A stretch of 13,534 bases of DNA from DASQUK01 sp050744525 (GTDB taxonomy: Bacteria > Actinomycetota > Acidimicrobiia > Acidimicrobiales > VFJN01), in contig JBOGHG010000100.1 of assembly GCA_050744525.1 (NCBI GenBank), positions 1 through 13,534 on the forward strand. The letters run 5' to 3'. Below the pieces are notes generated by a model. That model was not told where the DNA came from and ran no database searches. It worked only from the letters and a program-made list of their open reading frames with translations. Below are positions 1-5,219 of the stretch, piece after piece (position 1 is the first letter of the stretch; each line of letters opens with the position of its first letter). Made by a program: the position numbers and the translations under genes.

Positions 1-13
1 TTAGTCGGATGTG

Positions 14-85
14 GCGACCCCGCGCCCCCTGGATCCCGCTCTTCTTCAGAATTTTTCGCCGAATCGTGTGAGATTTCGGGGTCGC
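14..85. repeat. Inverted repeat in the left-edge non-coding leader
   Basis: The 9-bp arms GCGACCCCG (14-22) and CGGGGTCGC (77-85) are perfect inverted repeats. They enclose an unusually AT-rich patch (about 41-75) in an otherwise GC-rich window. The unit lies about 130 bases upstream of the sigma-like gene and could be a regulatory or promoter region. No other gene is visible in 1-216. Function is unknown, and in GC-rich DNA a chance match is possible. Confidence 0.25.
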
Positions 86-216
86 GCGCGGCCTAGGGGG
101 ATGTGGACGCGACGCCGCCCAGCCCAGCCCCCTCCCCTGTCGCCACCCCTACTCCGGCGCGAGATCACCCGTCGCAATCGGCCTACCCCGGGGTGGGTGA
201 AGGGGTAGGGGCAACG

Positions 217-933
217 ATGCGACGCACCATCTCAGCGACCCTGGAGACGGCACTCGAGCGGGCCGCGCCCAGCCTCTCGCAGTGGCACGCCTGGACCCGG
301 AGCGACCCGGCCCTCGCCGGGCTCACCTACCAGGACGTGCGCCGCGAGCTGCGCACCGGCGACCAAGACCGCAAAGACCGGCTCCTCGGCGCCCTCGTCC
401 GCGTCACCCGGACCGACCCGGACGCCTTCGCCGTCGTGGCGGCGTGCCTGCTGCCTGCCTTACGTCGCCGCCGGCGCCTCTTGGGGCCGTCCCTGGACCG
501 TGACGACGCCCTCGCGGTCATGGTCGAAGGACTCTACGAGGCCGTGGCCCGCGCTGACGCCACGCTCAACGCATTCGTCGCCACGCGGCTGCTCTCGGTA
601 CCGACCAGTCGGTTCCGCCGCGCCGTGTCCCGAGAGCGCGCCTGGGACCGGATCAGGCTTCCGGGATACCACGGCCCCACTGCCGACGCCGCCCTGATCG
701 GGCCGTCGGCGCACACGATGTTGGCAGGCGCGGTCGCCGCTGGGGTGCTCAGCCCGGCTGACACCCAGCTGATCGTCGACACCCGCATCGCCGGACACGC
801 CCTGAGCGGCGCCGCCCGACGACTGGAGCTCCCCTACGAGGCGGCCAAGAAGCGCCGCCAACGTGCCGAAGCCCGCTGGGCCAACTGGTGGACCAGCAAC
901 ATCGCCAGATCGCCGTTCGAGGACGTGGGATGA
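217..933 (+). CDS. Sigma-factor-like regulator of an integrative element
   Basis: This is a 238-residue basic, Arg/Ala-rich protein. The C-terminal part (about 178-220) reads LSPADTQLI...AARRLELPYEAAKKRRQRAE, which resembles the region-4 helix-turn-helix of sigma-70-like proteins found in actinobacterial conjugative elements. The N-terminal part (about 50-140) is helical and could correspond to a region-2-like module, but I see no clear region-2 motif. The frame is open further upstream to 103, but I prefer the ATG at 217 because the preceding AGGGGTAGGGG stretch could serve as a ribosome site and the upstream residues are proline-rich and uninformative. The stop overlaps the next start as ATGA (930-933), so it is translationally coupled to the DUF2637 gene. 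A role in transcription of element genes is inferred; it may be only a DNA-binding relative of sigma factors. Confidence 0.7.
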   Translation: MRRTISATLETALERAAPSLSQWHAWTRSDPALAGLTYQDVRRELRTGDQDRKDRLLGALVRVTRTDPDAFAVVAACLLPALRRRRRLLGPSLDRDDALAVMVEGLYEAVARADATLNAFVATRLLSVPTSRFRRAVSRERAWDRIRLPGYHGPTADAALIGPSAHTMLAGAVAAGVLSPADTQLIVDTRIAGHALSGAARRLELPYEAAKKRRQRAEARWANWWTSNIARSPFEDVG

Positions 934-1595
934 ACAGCGACCCGGCGCCCACCATCGCAAACGACGGCTGGCTGGACCCGGCTCAGCGCCAGGCCGCCGC
1001 CCGAGCCGCCTACCGGCGCAGCGTCGAACACGGTGGTCCCCTGAGCGCCGCAGCGCTCGCTGCACGATTCGACCGGTCACCCCGCTGGGCGCAAGACCGC
1101 ATCGCCGAAGCCCGCAACCAGCGCAGCGCCCTGCTGCGCTCCCGCAGCGCAGACGACAGCGACCGCGCACACGCTACAGCGACCAACGCACCGCACCCCG
1201 AGCACCAGCGTGCGGTCGCTGGCCAAGCGCAGCGCGTCGACACCCTGATCGTCGCCGTTGTGGCGCTCGTCGCGGCCGCCGCCTCCTACCAACACCAACG
1301 CACCCTCGCCGCCCTTGCCGGCGAAGGCTGGCTCGCCTGGGCGCTTCCCATCAGCGTCGACGGGATGATGCTCGCCACCGGCCGCTCCATCCTCCGACGT
1401 CGCCGCGCCGGCATCCCCGCCCCGCCCCTGTCCTGGCTCGGGTTCACGCTCGGGCTCATCGCCTCGCTCGCCGCCAATGTCGCCGCCGCCCACCCCACCC
1501 CCGCAGGCCGGCTCATCGCCGCCTGGCCACCCATCGCCCTGTTCATCGCCTACGAAACCCTCGCCACCGACCACGGCGATCTCCCCGACTCCTGA
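930..1595 (+). CDS. DUF2637 membrane protein of a conjugative/integrative element
   Basis: This is a 221-residue protein. Residues 38-62 form a possible helix-turn-helix (LSAAALAARFDRSPRWAQDR). Four hydrophobic segments follow, at about 105-120, 134-150, 167-187 and 194-211. The phrase ALPISVDGMMLA and the later LIASLAANVAAA are hallmarks of the DUF2637 family, which is common in actinobacterial integrative conjugative elements and often sits beside replication, excision and transfer genes. The start at 930 was chosen because it forms an ATGA overlap with the upstream stop. The likely location is the cytoplasmic membrane. The biochemical role is not established; a role in plasmid spread or transfer is only suggested by context. 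The fused N-terminal DNA-binding-like segment is typical of the element-borne form. Confidence 0.8.
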   Translation: MNSDPAPTIANDGWLDPAQRQAAARAAYRRSVEHGGPLSAAALAARFDRSPRWAQDRIAEARNQRSALLRSRSADDSDRAHATATNAPHPEHQRAVAGQAQRVDTLIVAVVALVAAAASYQHQRTLAALAGEGWLAWALPISVDGMMLATGRSILRRRRAGIPAPPLSWLGFTLGLIASLAANVAAAHPTPAGRLIAAWPPIALFIAYETLATDHGDLPDS

Positions 1596-1619
1596 CCCGC
1601 AAGACGAACGGAGCACGCC

Positions 1620-1856
1620 ATGCTGACGAACAGTGACGACGAACCCGAGGCAAACGTCCCTCACGCCGCGGCCGTCCGCGACCAGCGACTGACCATCTCT
1701 GTCGAGGAAGCCGGCCAGCTCCTCGGCATCTCCCGCGGACTCGCCTATGCACTCGTGAGCAGGGGAGACATCCCCAGCATCCGGCTCGGCCGCCGCATCG
1801 TCGTACCCCGCCGAGCCCTCGACCAGCTACTCGACATCCCCGACGATGCCGCATAG
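1620..1856 (+). CDS. xis: Excisionase (MerR/Xis-type helix-turn-helix protein)
   Basis: This is a 78-residue protein. Residues 24-71 form a winged helix-turn-helix of the excisionase/HTH_17 type: LTISVEEAGQLLGISRGLAY, then the wing IPSIRLGRRIVVPRRAL. Such proteins bind attachment-site arms and direct a tyrosine integrase towards excision. It lies 24 bases after the DUF2637 gene on the same strand, the usual order in AICE-type elements, where an integrase normally comes next. Here no integrase follows: about 100 bases later a toxin-antitoxin operator begins. It is therefore an excisionase without its partner in this window, and the integrase at the right edge is too distant and on the other strand. 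Confident as a family call; whether it is still functional is unknown. Confidence 0.85.
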   Translation: MLTNSDDEPEANVPHAAAVRDQRLTISVEEAGQLLGISRGLAYALVSRGDIPSIRLGRRIVVPRRALDQLLDIPDDAA

Positions 1857-1954
1857 ACCCCGCCAGCGTCGCCGACCGCGGTCGCTTGCCCGCCCCGGCG
1901 GCGCCGTCTGCCCGCACGCCATCCTCGCACGCCAGCTTCTCTCAGCGCGTCGCA

Positions 1955-1985
1955 TAACGCGTGCCGTTAATAACGCCGTACGTTA
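1955..1985 (+). promoter_or_regulatory. Tandem-dyad operator of the HigBA operon
   Basis: Two consecutive dyads have the form TAACG-N5-CGTTA, at 1955-1969 and 1971-1985, set 16 bp apart and separated by a single A. Their spacers differ (CGTGC and CCGTA) while all four half-sites are identical, so the half-sites look like the conserved recognition element. The unit ends 10 bases before the GTG start of the toxin and probably overlaps the promoter, the usual place for autorepression by a HigA-type antitoxin. The second HigBA copy lacks it. Binding by HigA is an inference. Confidence 0.7.
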
Positions 1986-1995
1986 AGCTCTGGAG

Positions 1996-2277
1996 GTGCT
2001 GCAGTCGTTCGGCGACAAGGACACCGAACGCATCTGGCGGCGCGAACGCTCCCGGAAACTTGATCAACCCACCCAGCGGGCGGCCCTGCGCAAGTTGCTC
2101 ATCATGGACGCAGCCGAGACCCTGGACGACCTGCGAGTGCCGCCCGGCAACCGCCTCGAGAAGCTCCGCGGCCACCGGGCGGGGCAGCACAGCATCCGCA
2201 TCAACCAGCAGTGGCGCATCTGCTTCCGCTGGAGCGCTGCCGGACCCGAAGACGTCGAGATCGTGGACTACCACTGA
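1996..2277 (+). CDS. higB: HigB-type toxin (RelE/ParE-superfamily mRNA interferase)
   Basis: This is a 93-residue protein of normal family length. It begins VLQSFGDKDTERIWRRERSR, which matches the usual HigB opening, so the GTG at 1996 is the start although GGAG lies directly against it with no normal spacing; initiation may be weak or leaderless. Family features seen are ALRKLLIMDAAETLDDLRVP, the core PPGNRLEKLRG, RINQQWRICFRW and the terminal VEIVDYH with its conserved histidine. HigB toxins cleave mRNA on the ribosome and are neutralised by HigA. Here HigA follows 12 bases after the stop, the toxin-first order typical of hig modules. Regulation is likely through the tandem dyads at 1955-1985. 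The module sits next to attachment-site scars, consistent with element stabilisation. Confidence 0.9.
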   Translation: MLQSFGDKDTERIWRRERSRKLDQPTQRAALRKLLIMDAAETLDDLRVPPGNRLEKLRGHRAGQHSIRINQQWRICFRWSAAGPEDVEIVDYH

Positions 2278-2602
2278 GGAGGACCGCCAATGCCGACACC
2301 AACCATGCCGCCGATCCACCCCGGTGAGATCCTGGCCGAGGAATACCTCACACCGCTCGGCGTAACTCAGCACCGCCTCGCCGTCGCCATCGGGGTGCCG
2401 CCCCGACGCATCAACGAGATCGTGCACGGCAAGCGTCGCATCAGCGCCGACAGCGCCCTCCGGCTCGCACGCTACTTCGGCACCTCCGAACGGTTCTGGA
2501 TGAACCTGCAGGCCCGCTACGACCTCGAGGCCGAACGCGACCGCCTCGCCCCCATCCTCGACGAGATCCATCCCCTCGATCTCCCCGCTTGACGTCGGAT
2601 CG
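2101..2602 (+). repeat. Direct repeat, copy 1 (3' part of higB plus all of higA)
   Basis: A segment of about 502 bp at 2101-2602 recurs at 3106-3607, offset by exactly 1005 bases and apparently without internal indels. Homology starts inside higB at codon 36-38 (ATCATGGACGCAGCC against ATCGTGGACGCAGCC) and ends 10 bases after the higA stop (TGACGTCGGATCG in both). The differences are scattered and mostly silent or conservative, so the copies are diverged relatives, not a fresh duplication. Confidence 0.9.
2290..2592 (+). CDS. higA: HigA-type antitoxin (XRE-family helix-turn-helix)
   Basis: This is a 100-residue protein. The start MPTPTMPPIHPGEILAEEYL carries the HPGE motif diagnostic of HigA/VapI antitoxins. 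The XRE helix-turn-helix spans about residues 26-68, with GVPPRRINEIVHGKRRISAD as its core, followed by RYFGTSERFWMNLQARYDLE, a classic HigA signature. AGGAGG at 2277-2282, overlapping the toxin stop, lies 7 bases before the ATG: this is a strong ribosome site that should favour antitoxin synthesis. The protein neutralises HigB and is expected to repress its own operon at 1955-1985. It is 94/100 identical by inspection to the second copy at 3295-3597. Confidence 0.92.
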   Translation: MPTPTMPPIHPGEILAEEYLTPLGVTQHRLAVAIGVPPRRINEIVHGKRRISADSALRLARYFGTSERFWMNLQARYDLEAERDRLAPILDEIHPLDLPA

Positions 2603-2974
2603 AGGCACCCACGAGACGACGGCGAACCACGCAGCTGGCCACTCGGCCAAACAGGCCGGGTGGAGCCAGTGCCACGGTTCAAGACATCGAGATCGCCGAA
2701 CGGCTCGAAATCCTTCGGGTTGCGGCTAACGACCTGCGCTCCTGACGGTGTGCAGGAGGCTGGCGCTCAGCGACGAGCGGTTCCGGCTTCAGCGTGTTGG
2801 CTCTGACGGTGGTCCCGCCGATGGTGCGCCCGCGCCCGATACTGGTATCAGCGATGTATCAATCCAGGGCGCGCCATGCGGTTCCACCGGGTGTCGTGCC
2901 GTCCACCCGAGCCCGCATCTGCCCTGCTGAGCGACACAGAACGATACAGGAAAATACCCTCTGGCCAGGGCTTT
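2593..2974. other. Non-coding stretch between higA copy 1 and the tRNA-Pro fragment
   Basis: This stretch of 382 bases has no credible gene. It contains a short open run ending at a TGA near 2745 (translation VQDIEIAERLEILRVAANDL), too short to call and possibly a remnant. From about 2838 the composition changes to AT-richer, with GATAC-TG-GTATC (an inverted repeat) and a candidate recombinase arm site at 2846-2861. A second loosely related string (GCGACACAGAACGATACAGG) lies at 2931-2950. The right half looks like the arm of a phage-type attachment site, not a gene. Confidence 0.45.
2846..2861 (+). repeat. Candidate arm-type recombinase site, left copy
   Basis: TATCAGCGATGTATCA at 2846-2861 matches TGTCAGCGACGTATCA at 3041-3056 in 14 of 16 positions, in the same orientation. 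The two flank the tRNA-Pro 3' fragment. Tyrosine recombinases and excisionases of integrative elements bind such short direct repeats on either side of the crossover core. The assignment is inferred. Confidence 0.45.
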
Positions 2975-3021
2975 TCTGCTTTGGGTGCAGGAGGTCGGGG
3001 GTTCAAATCCCCCCTCCCCGA
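2975..3021 (+). other. Displaced 3' half of tRNA-Pro(UGG): attachment-site scar
   Basis: The sequence folds as the 3' half of a tRNA. The anticodon stem is TCTGC/GCAGG (2975-2979 and 2987-2991), and the loop TTTGGGT gives anticodon TGG at 2982-2984. The variable loop is AGGTC, the T-arm is GGGGG-TTCAAAT-CCCCC (2997-3013), the acceptor strand CTCCCCG runs 3014-3020, and the discriminator is A3021. Anticodon UGG, G37 and the acceptor type fit tRNA-Pro. The 5' half is absent: no CGGGGAG acceptor strand or D-arm lies at the right distance upstream. Such 3'-half duplicates are left when a tyrosine recombinase integrates into a tRNA gene. The intact tRNA-Pro should lie to the left, outside this window. 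It is not a functional tRNA. Confidence 0.85.
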
Positions 3022-3040
3022 CCGGGCAGGCGGGGCCACC

Positions 3041-3056
3041 TGTCAGCGACGTATCA
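3041..3056 (+). repeat. Candidate arm-type recombinase site, right copy
   Basis: TGTCAGCGACGTATCA is the partner of the site at 2846-2861 (14/16 match, direct orientation). It begins 20 bases beyond the end of the tRNA-Pro fragment. Arm sites on both sides of one core resemble a whole attP more than a single attL or attR junction. Confidence 0.45.
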
Positions 3057-3108
3057 GGAGACGGCTCCATGGGTGGAAGGCGACCAGCCCCCTAGGCCGT
3101 CGGCGATC

Positions 3109-3282
3109 GTGGACGCAGCCGAGACCCTGGATGACCTTCGGATGCCGCCTGGCAATCGCCTCGAGAAGCTCCGCGGCGACAGGAGAGGGCAGCACAGCAT
3201 CCGCATCAACCAGCAGTGGCGCATCTGCTTCCGCTGGACCGCCGCCGGACCTGAAGACGTCGAGATCGTGGACTACCACTGA
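3109..3282 (+). pseudogene. 5'-truncated higB toxin (copy 2)
   Basis: This stretch encodes the last 56 residues of a HigB toxin, from DAAETLDDLR to the terminal VEIVDYH, with only four differences from the complete toxin at 1996-2277 (V/M, H/D, A/R, S/T). The first 37 codons are missing and are replaced by unrelated sequence next to the tRNA-Pro fragment. The frame is open upstream and a GTG lies at the junction (3109), but there is no ribosome site and no family N-terminus. The N-terminal helices of HigB are lost, so toxicity is unlikely. The tandem operator of copy 1 is also absent. The stop and the AGGAGG ribosome site for the following higA are preserved. Confidence 0.88.
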
Positions 3283-3294
3283 GGAGGACCGCCA

Positions 3295-3597
3295 ATGCCG
3301 ACACCAGCAATGCCGCCGATCCACCCGGGCGAGATCCTGGCCGAGGAGTACCTGAGCCCGCTCGGCATCACCCAGCATCGCGTCGCCGTCGCCATCGGGG
3401 TGCCGCCCCGACGCATCAACGAGATCGTGCACGGCAAGCGGCGCATCAGCGCCGACACCGCCCTCCGGCTCGCACGCTACTTCGGCACCTCCGAACGGTT
3501 CTGGATGAACCTGCAGGCGCGCTACGACCTCGAGGCGGAACGCGACCGTCTCGCGCCGATCCTCGACGAGATCCGCCCGCTCGACCTCCCCGCGTGA
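3295..3597 (+). CDS. higA: HigA-type antitoxin, second copy (possible orphan antitoxin)
   Basis: This is a 100-residue protein differing from the first HigA at six positions seen by eye (T5A, T21S, V25I, L30V, S55T, H94R). All are conservative or peripheral, and the HPGE motif, the XRE helix-turn-helix and the RYFGTSERFWMN signature are intact. The ribosome site AGGAGG lies 7 bases upstream, as in copy 1. Its cognate toxin is truncated and no dyad operator precedes the pair, so its transcription must come from readthrough or a new promoter. Because the DNA-binding helix is unchanged, it could still bind the operator at 1955-1985 and act on the neighbouring HigB. This is inferred. Retention of an intact reading frame next to a broken toxin suggests recent decay or selection for antitoxin. 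Confidence 0.88.
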   Translation: MPTPAMPPIHPGEILAEEYLSPLGITQHRVAVAIGVPPRRINEIVHGKRRISADTALRLARYFGTSERFWMNLQARYDLEAERDRLAPILDEIRPLDLPA

Positions 3598-3619
3598 CGT
3601 CGGATCGGGCCGCTCCGCC

Positions 3620-3655
3620 GGGGGTTCAAATCCCCCCTCCCCGACGGGCAGGCGG
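3620..3655 (+). repeat. Second tRNA-Pro 3' fragment (T-arm and acceptor strand only)
   Basis: GGGGG-TTCAAAT-CCCCCC-TCCCCGAC at 3620-3645 repeats 2997-3022 exactly. After a one-base indel the shared string GGGCAGGCGG continues to 3655. Unlike the first fragment it lacks the anticodon arm: 3607-3619 is unrelated. It probably marks the outer junction with the original chromosome, since tRNA-Gly and housekeeping-type genes follow. Together the two fragments delimit a segment of about 620 bp holding the truncated HigBA. Confidence 0.8.
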
Positions 3656-3706
3656 TGGACTGGCGGTTGGAGGGGCCGATCGTCCGTCGCTACCGTCACC
3701 GCAACT

Positions 3707-3777
<71 letters not shown>

Positions 3778-3783
3778 CTCGAT

Positions 3784-3834
3784 CAACGGCATTCGGCCCG
3801 GACGGAGGGAATCCCTCCGCCCCGAATGCCGTTG
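3784..3834 (+). terminator. Nested hairpin terminator of tRNA-Gly
   Basis: The outer stem CAACGGCATTCGG (3784-3796) pairs perfectly over 13 bp with CCGAATGCCGTTG (3822-3834). An inner hairpin, CGGAGGGA (3803-3810) with TCCCTCCG (3812-3819), sits inside it. There is no T-tract, as is common in high-GC actinobacteria. It ends 8 bases before the DUF427 ATG, so it could also affect that gene's leader. Confidence 0.8.
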
Positions 3835-3842
3835 CCACGTCT

Positions 3843-4577
3843 ATGGCTGATGCGCCGCGAGGACGGGTTCGGGTCGAACGGAGCGCCAAGCGGGTCCGTG
3901 CCTACCTCGGGGGCCACCTCGTGGTCGACACCATCCGGCCACTGCTGGTCTGGGAGGTGCCGTACTACCCGACCTACTACCTCCCGGCGGCTGACGTGGT
4001 GGGCGAGCTGGTGCCCACCGGCGACAGCAGCCACTCGCCGAGCCGGGGCGACGCCGAACACCTGACCGTGCGGCTGGGCGACAGCGAGGCCCGCGACGCC
4101 GCCGTGCGCTATCCCGACTCGCCCATCGGGGAGCTCCGGGACCACATCCGCTTCGAGTGGGCGGCCATGGACGCCTGGTTCGAGGAGAACGAGCAGGTGT
4201 TCACCCACGTGCGGTCCCCTTACGCCCGGATCGACATCCTGCCGACGTCGCGCCATGTCCGCGTGACCTTGGGCGAAACCGTCCTGGCCGAATCGACGCA
4301 GGCCCAAGCCCTGTTCGAGACCGGGCTCCCGCCGCGCTGGTACGTGCCGCGGGTCGACGTGCGGATGGACTTGCTGGCTCGGTCGGACACGGTCACGCAC
4401 TGCCCCTACAAGGGCCGCGCCGATCACCTCACGGCGCGGATCGGCGATGCCGAGGTCGAGGACGTTGCGTGGAGCTATCCGTCGCCACTCCCCGAGAGCA
4501 CGAGGATCGCCGGCCTCATCGCCTTCTACGACGACCGCGTCGAGGTCACGGTCGACGACGAGCGCCAGGGTGGGTGA
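3843..4577 (+). CDS. Tandem DUF427 domain protein
   Basis: This is a 244-residue soluble protein made of two DUF427 domains, about residues 8-115 and 122-240. Repeated landmarks are HLVVDT...PYYPTYYLPAADVVGELV in domain 1 and ETVLAES...PPRWYVPRVDVRMDLL in domain 2, followed by HLTVRLGD and HLTARIGD. The canonical CPYKG motif is present only in domain 2 (187-191); in domain 1 the equivalent position reads HSPSRGD, so domain 1 has probably lost that function. DUF427 is a small beta-rich family, widespread in actinobacteria, without a firm function that I can assert. No Shine-Dalgarno is visible ahead of the ATG, and the tRNA terminator hairpin ends 8 bases before it, so translation may be leaderless. 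It converges on the oxidoreductase gene that follows. Confidence 0.88.
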   Translation: MADAPRGRVRVERSAKRVRAYLGGHLVVDTIRPLLVWEVPYYPTYYLPAADVVGELVPTGDSSHSPSRGDAEHLTVRLGDSEARDAAVRYPDSPIGELRDHIRFEWAAMDAWFEENEQVFTHVRSPYARIDILPTSRHVRVTLGETVLAESTQAQALFETGLPPRWYVPRVDVRMDLLARSDTVTHCPYKGRADHLTARIGDAEVEDVAWSYPSPLPESTRIAGLIAFYDDRVEVTVDDERQGG

Positions 4578-4682
4578 CCCGCGCCGGGTGGCCCGAAGGG
4601 ATCGCCGCGTGCCGATGCGCTCGATCGGGATTCCCGGGGAACGCGATCTGAGGGTCGGCCGAGCAGGTTCCGATGCGGGCGC

Positions 4683-5123
4683 TCAGCCGGGCCGAGGTTC
4701 GAGCACGACCACCGGGATGGCCCGGTCGGTCTTCTGCTGGTAGTCGTCGTAGGCCGGCCAGACCTCGATGGCACGGGCCCACCAGCTGGCCTTCTCGTCG
4801 CCATCGACCTCACGGGCGCGGCGGGCGTGGACCTCGGGACCGTCCTGGACGGTCACATCGGGATCGGCGAGCAGGTTCAGGTACCAGCCCGGGTGGTGGT
4901 CGTCGCCGCCCTTCGAGGCCACGGCGGCATAGGTGCCCGCGTGCTCGATGCGGATGACGGCCGCCTTGCGGACCTTGCCCGTACGCCGGCCCCGCATGGT
5001 CATGACGACACACGGGACGCCATGGAGGGTCAACCCCTTCGTGCCACCGGACGATTCGTAGACGTCGACGTGCTTGGCGACCCAGCCCCACGCACTCGGT
5101 TCGTAGTCCCCCTCGATGACCAT
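4683..5123 (-). CDS. Deazaflavin (F420)-dependent nitroreductase-family oxidoreductase
   Basis: This is a 146-residue protein of the Ddn/FDOR split-beta-barrel family. Seen motifs are GTKGLTLHGVPCVVMTMRGR, then RRTGKVRKAAVIRIEHAG, the cofactor-site segment SKGGDDHHPGWYLNLLADP, and the C-terminal PAYDDYQQKTDRAIPVVVLE, all characteristic of this family. Members use reduced F420 to reduce quinones or nitro compounds, or have unknown substrates. The frame is open to 5195, but I chose the internal ATG at 5123 because the family motif begins soon after it (WGWVAKHVDVYESSGG) and the extra 24 residues look like leader. It is transcribed divergently from the PCD-glyoxalase gene across about 100 bases and convergently with the DUF427 gene. 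The substrate cannot be inferred. Confidence 0.88.
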   Translation of the reverse strand: MVIEGDYEPSAWGWVAKHVDVYESSGGTKGLTLHGVPCVVMTMRGRRTGKVRKAAVIRIEHAGTYAAVASKGGDDHHPGWYLNLLADPDVTVQDGPEVHARRAREVDGDEKASWWARAIEVWPAYDDYQQKTDRAIPVVVLEPRPG

Positions 5124-5219
5124 CGCGGCGAGTCTAGGGGCCACTCGGGCAGCACTCCGGCGGTCGGGGCATCGTATGGCTGTGACGTGAACCATGGCCG
5201 GGCGACGTCAGGAGGACCC

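Larger units (their letters stand above)
3106..3607 (+). repeat. Direct repeat, copy 2 (truncated higB plus higA)
   Basis: This is the second copy of the 502-bp unit described at 2101-2602. Its right end is followed within 13 bases by the second tRNA-Pro fragment, and its left end lies about 85 bases after the first. The truncated module is therefore bracketed by two tRNA 3' fragments. Confidence 0.9.

Noticed and set aside
460..1170. Minus-strand 236-codon open frame
   Set aside because: Antisense to the sigma-like and DUF2637 genes, which have recognisable features and coupled starts; no motif in the antisense product.
1857..1954. Possible integrase remnant after the excisionase
   Set aside because: About 100 bases with no tyrosine-recombinase motif in any frame; nothing supports a remnant.
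2789..3070. Minus-strand open frame containing GEGGFEPPTSC across the tRNA-Pro fragment
   Set aside because: This peptide is the well-known artefact of translating a tRNA T-arm and acceptor on the antisense strand. The region is a tRNA fragment, not a protein gene.
3043..3699. Minus-strand 218-codon open frame with GEGGFEPPAE, opposite the second HigBA copy
   Set aside because: It spans the second tRNA fragment and runs antisense to higB/higA with no protein-like features; a GC-rich shadow frame.
4626..4636. Palindrome CGGGATTCCCG between the convergent DUF427 and oxidoreductase genes
   Set aside because: The loop would be one base and no longer stem can be built, so I do not call it a terminator.
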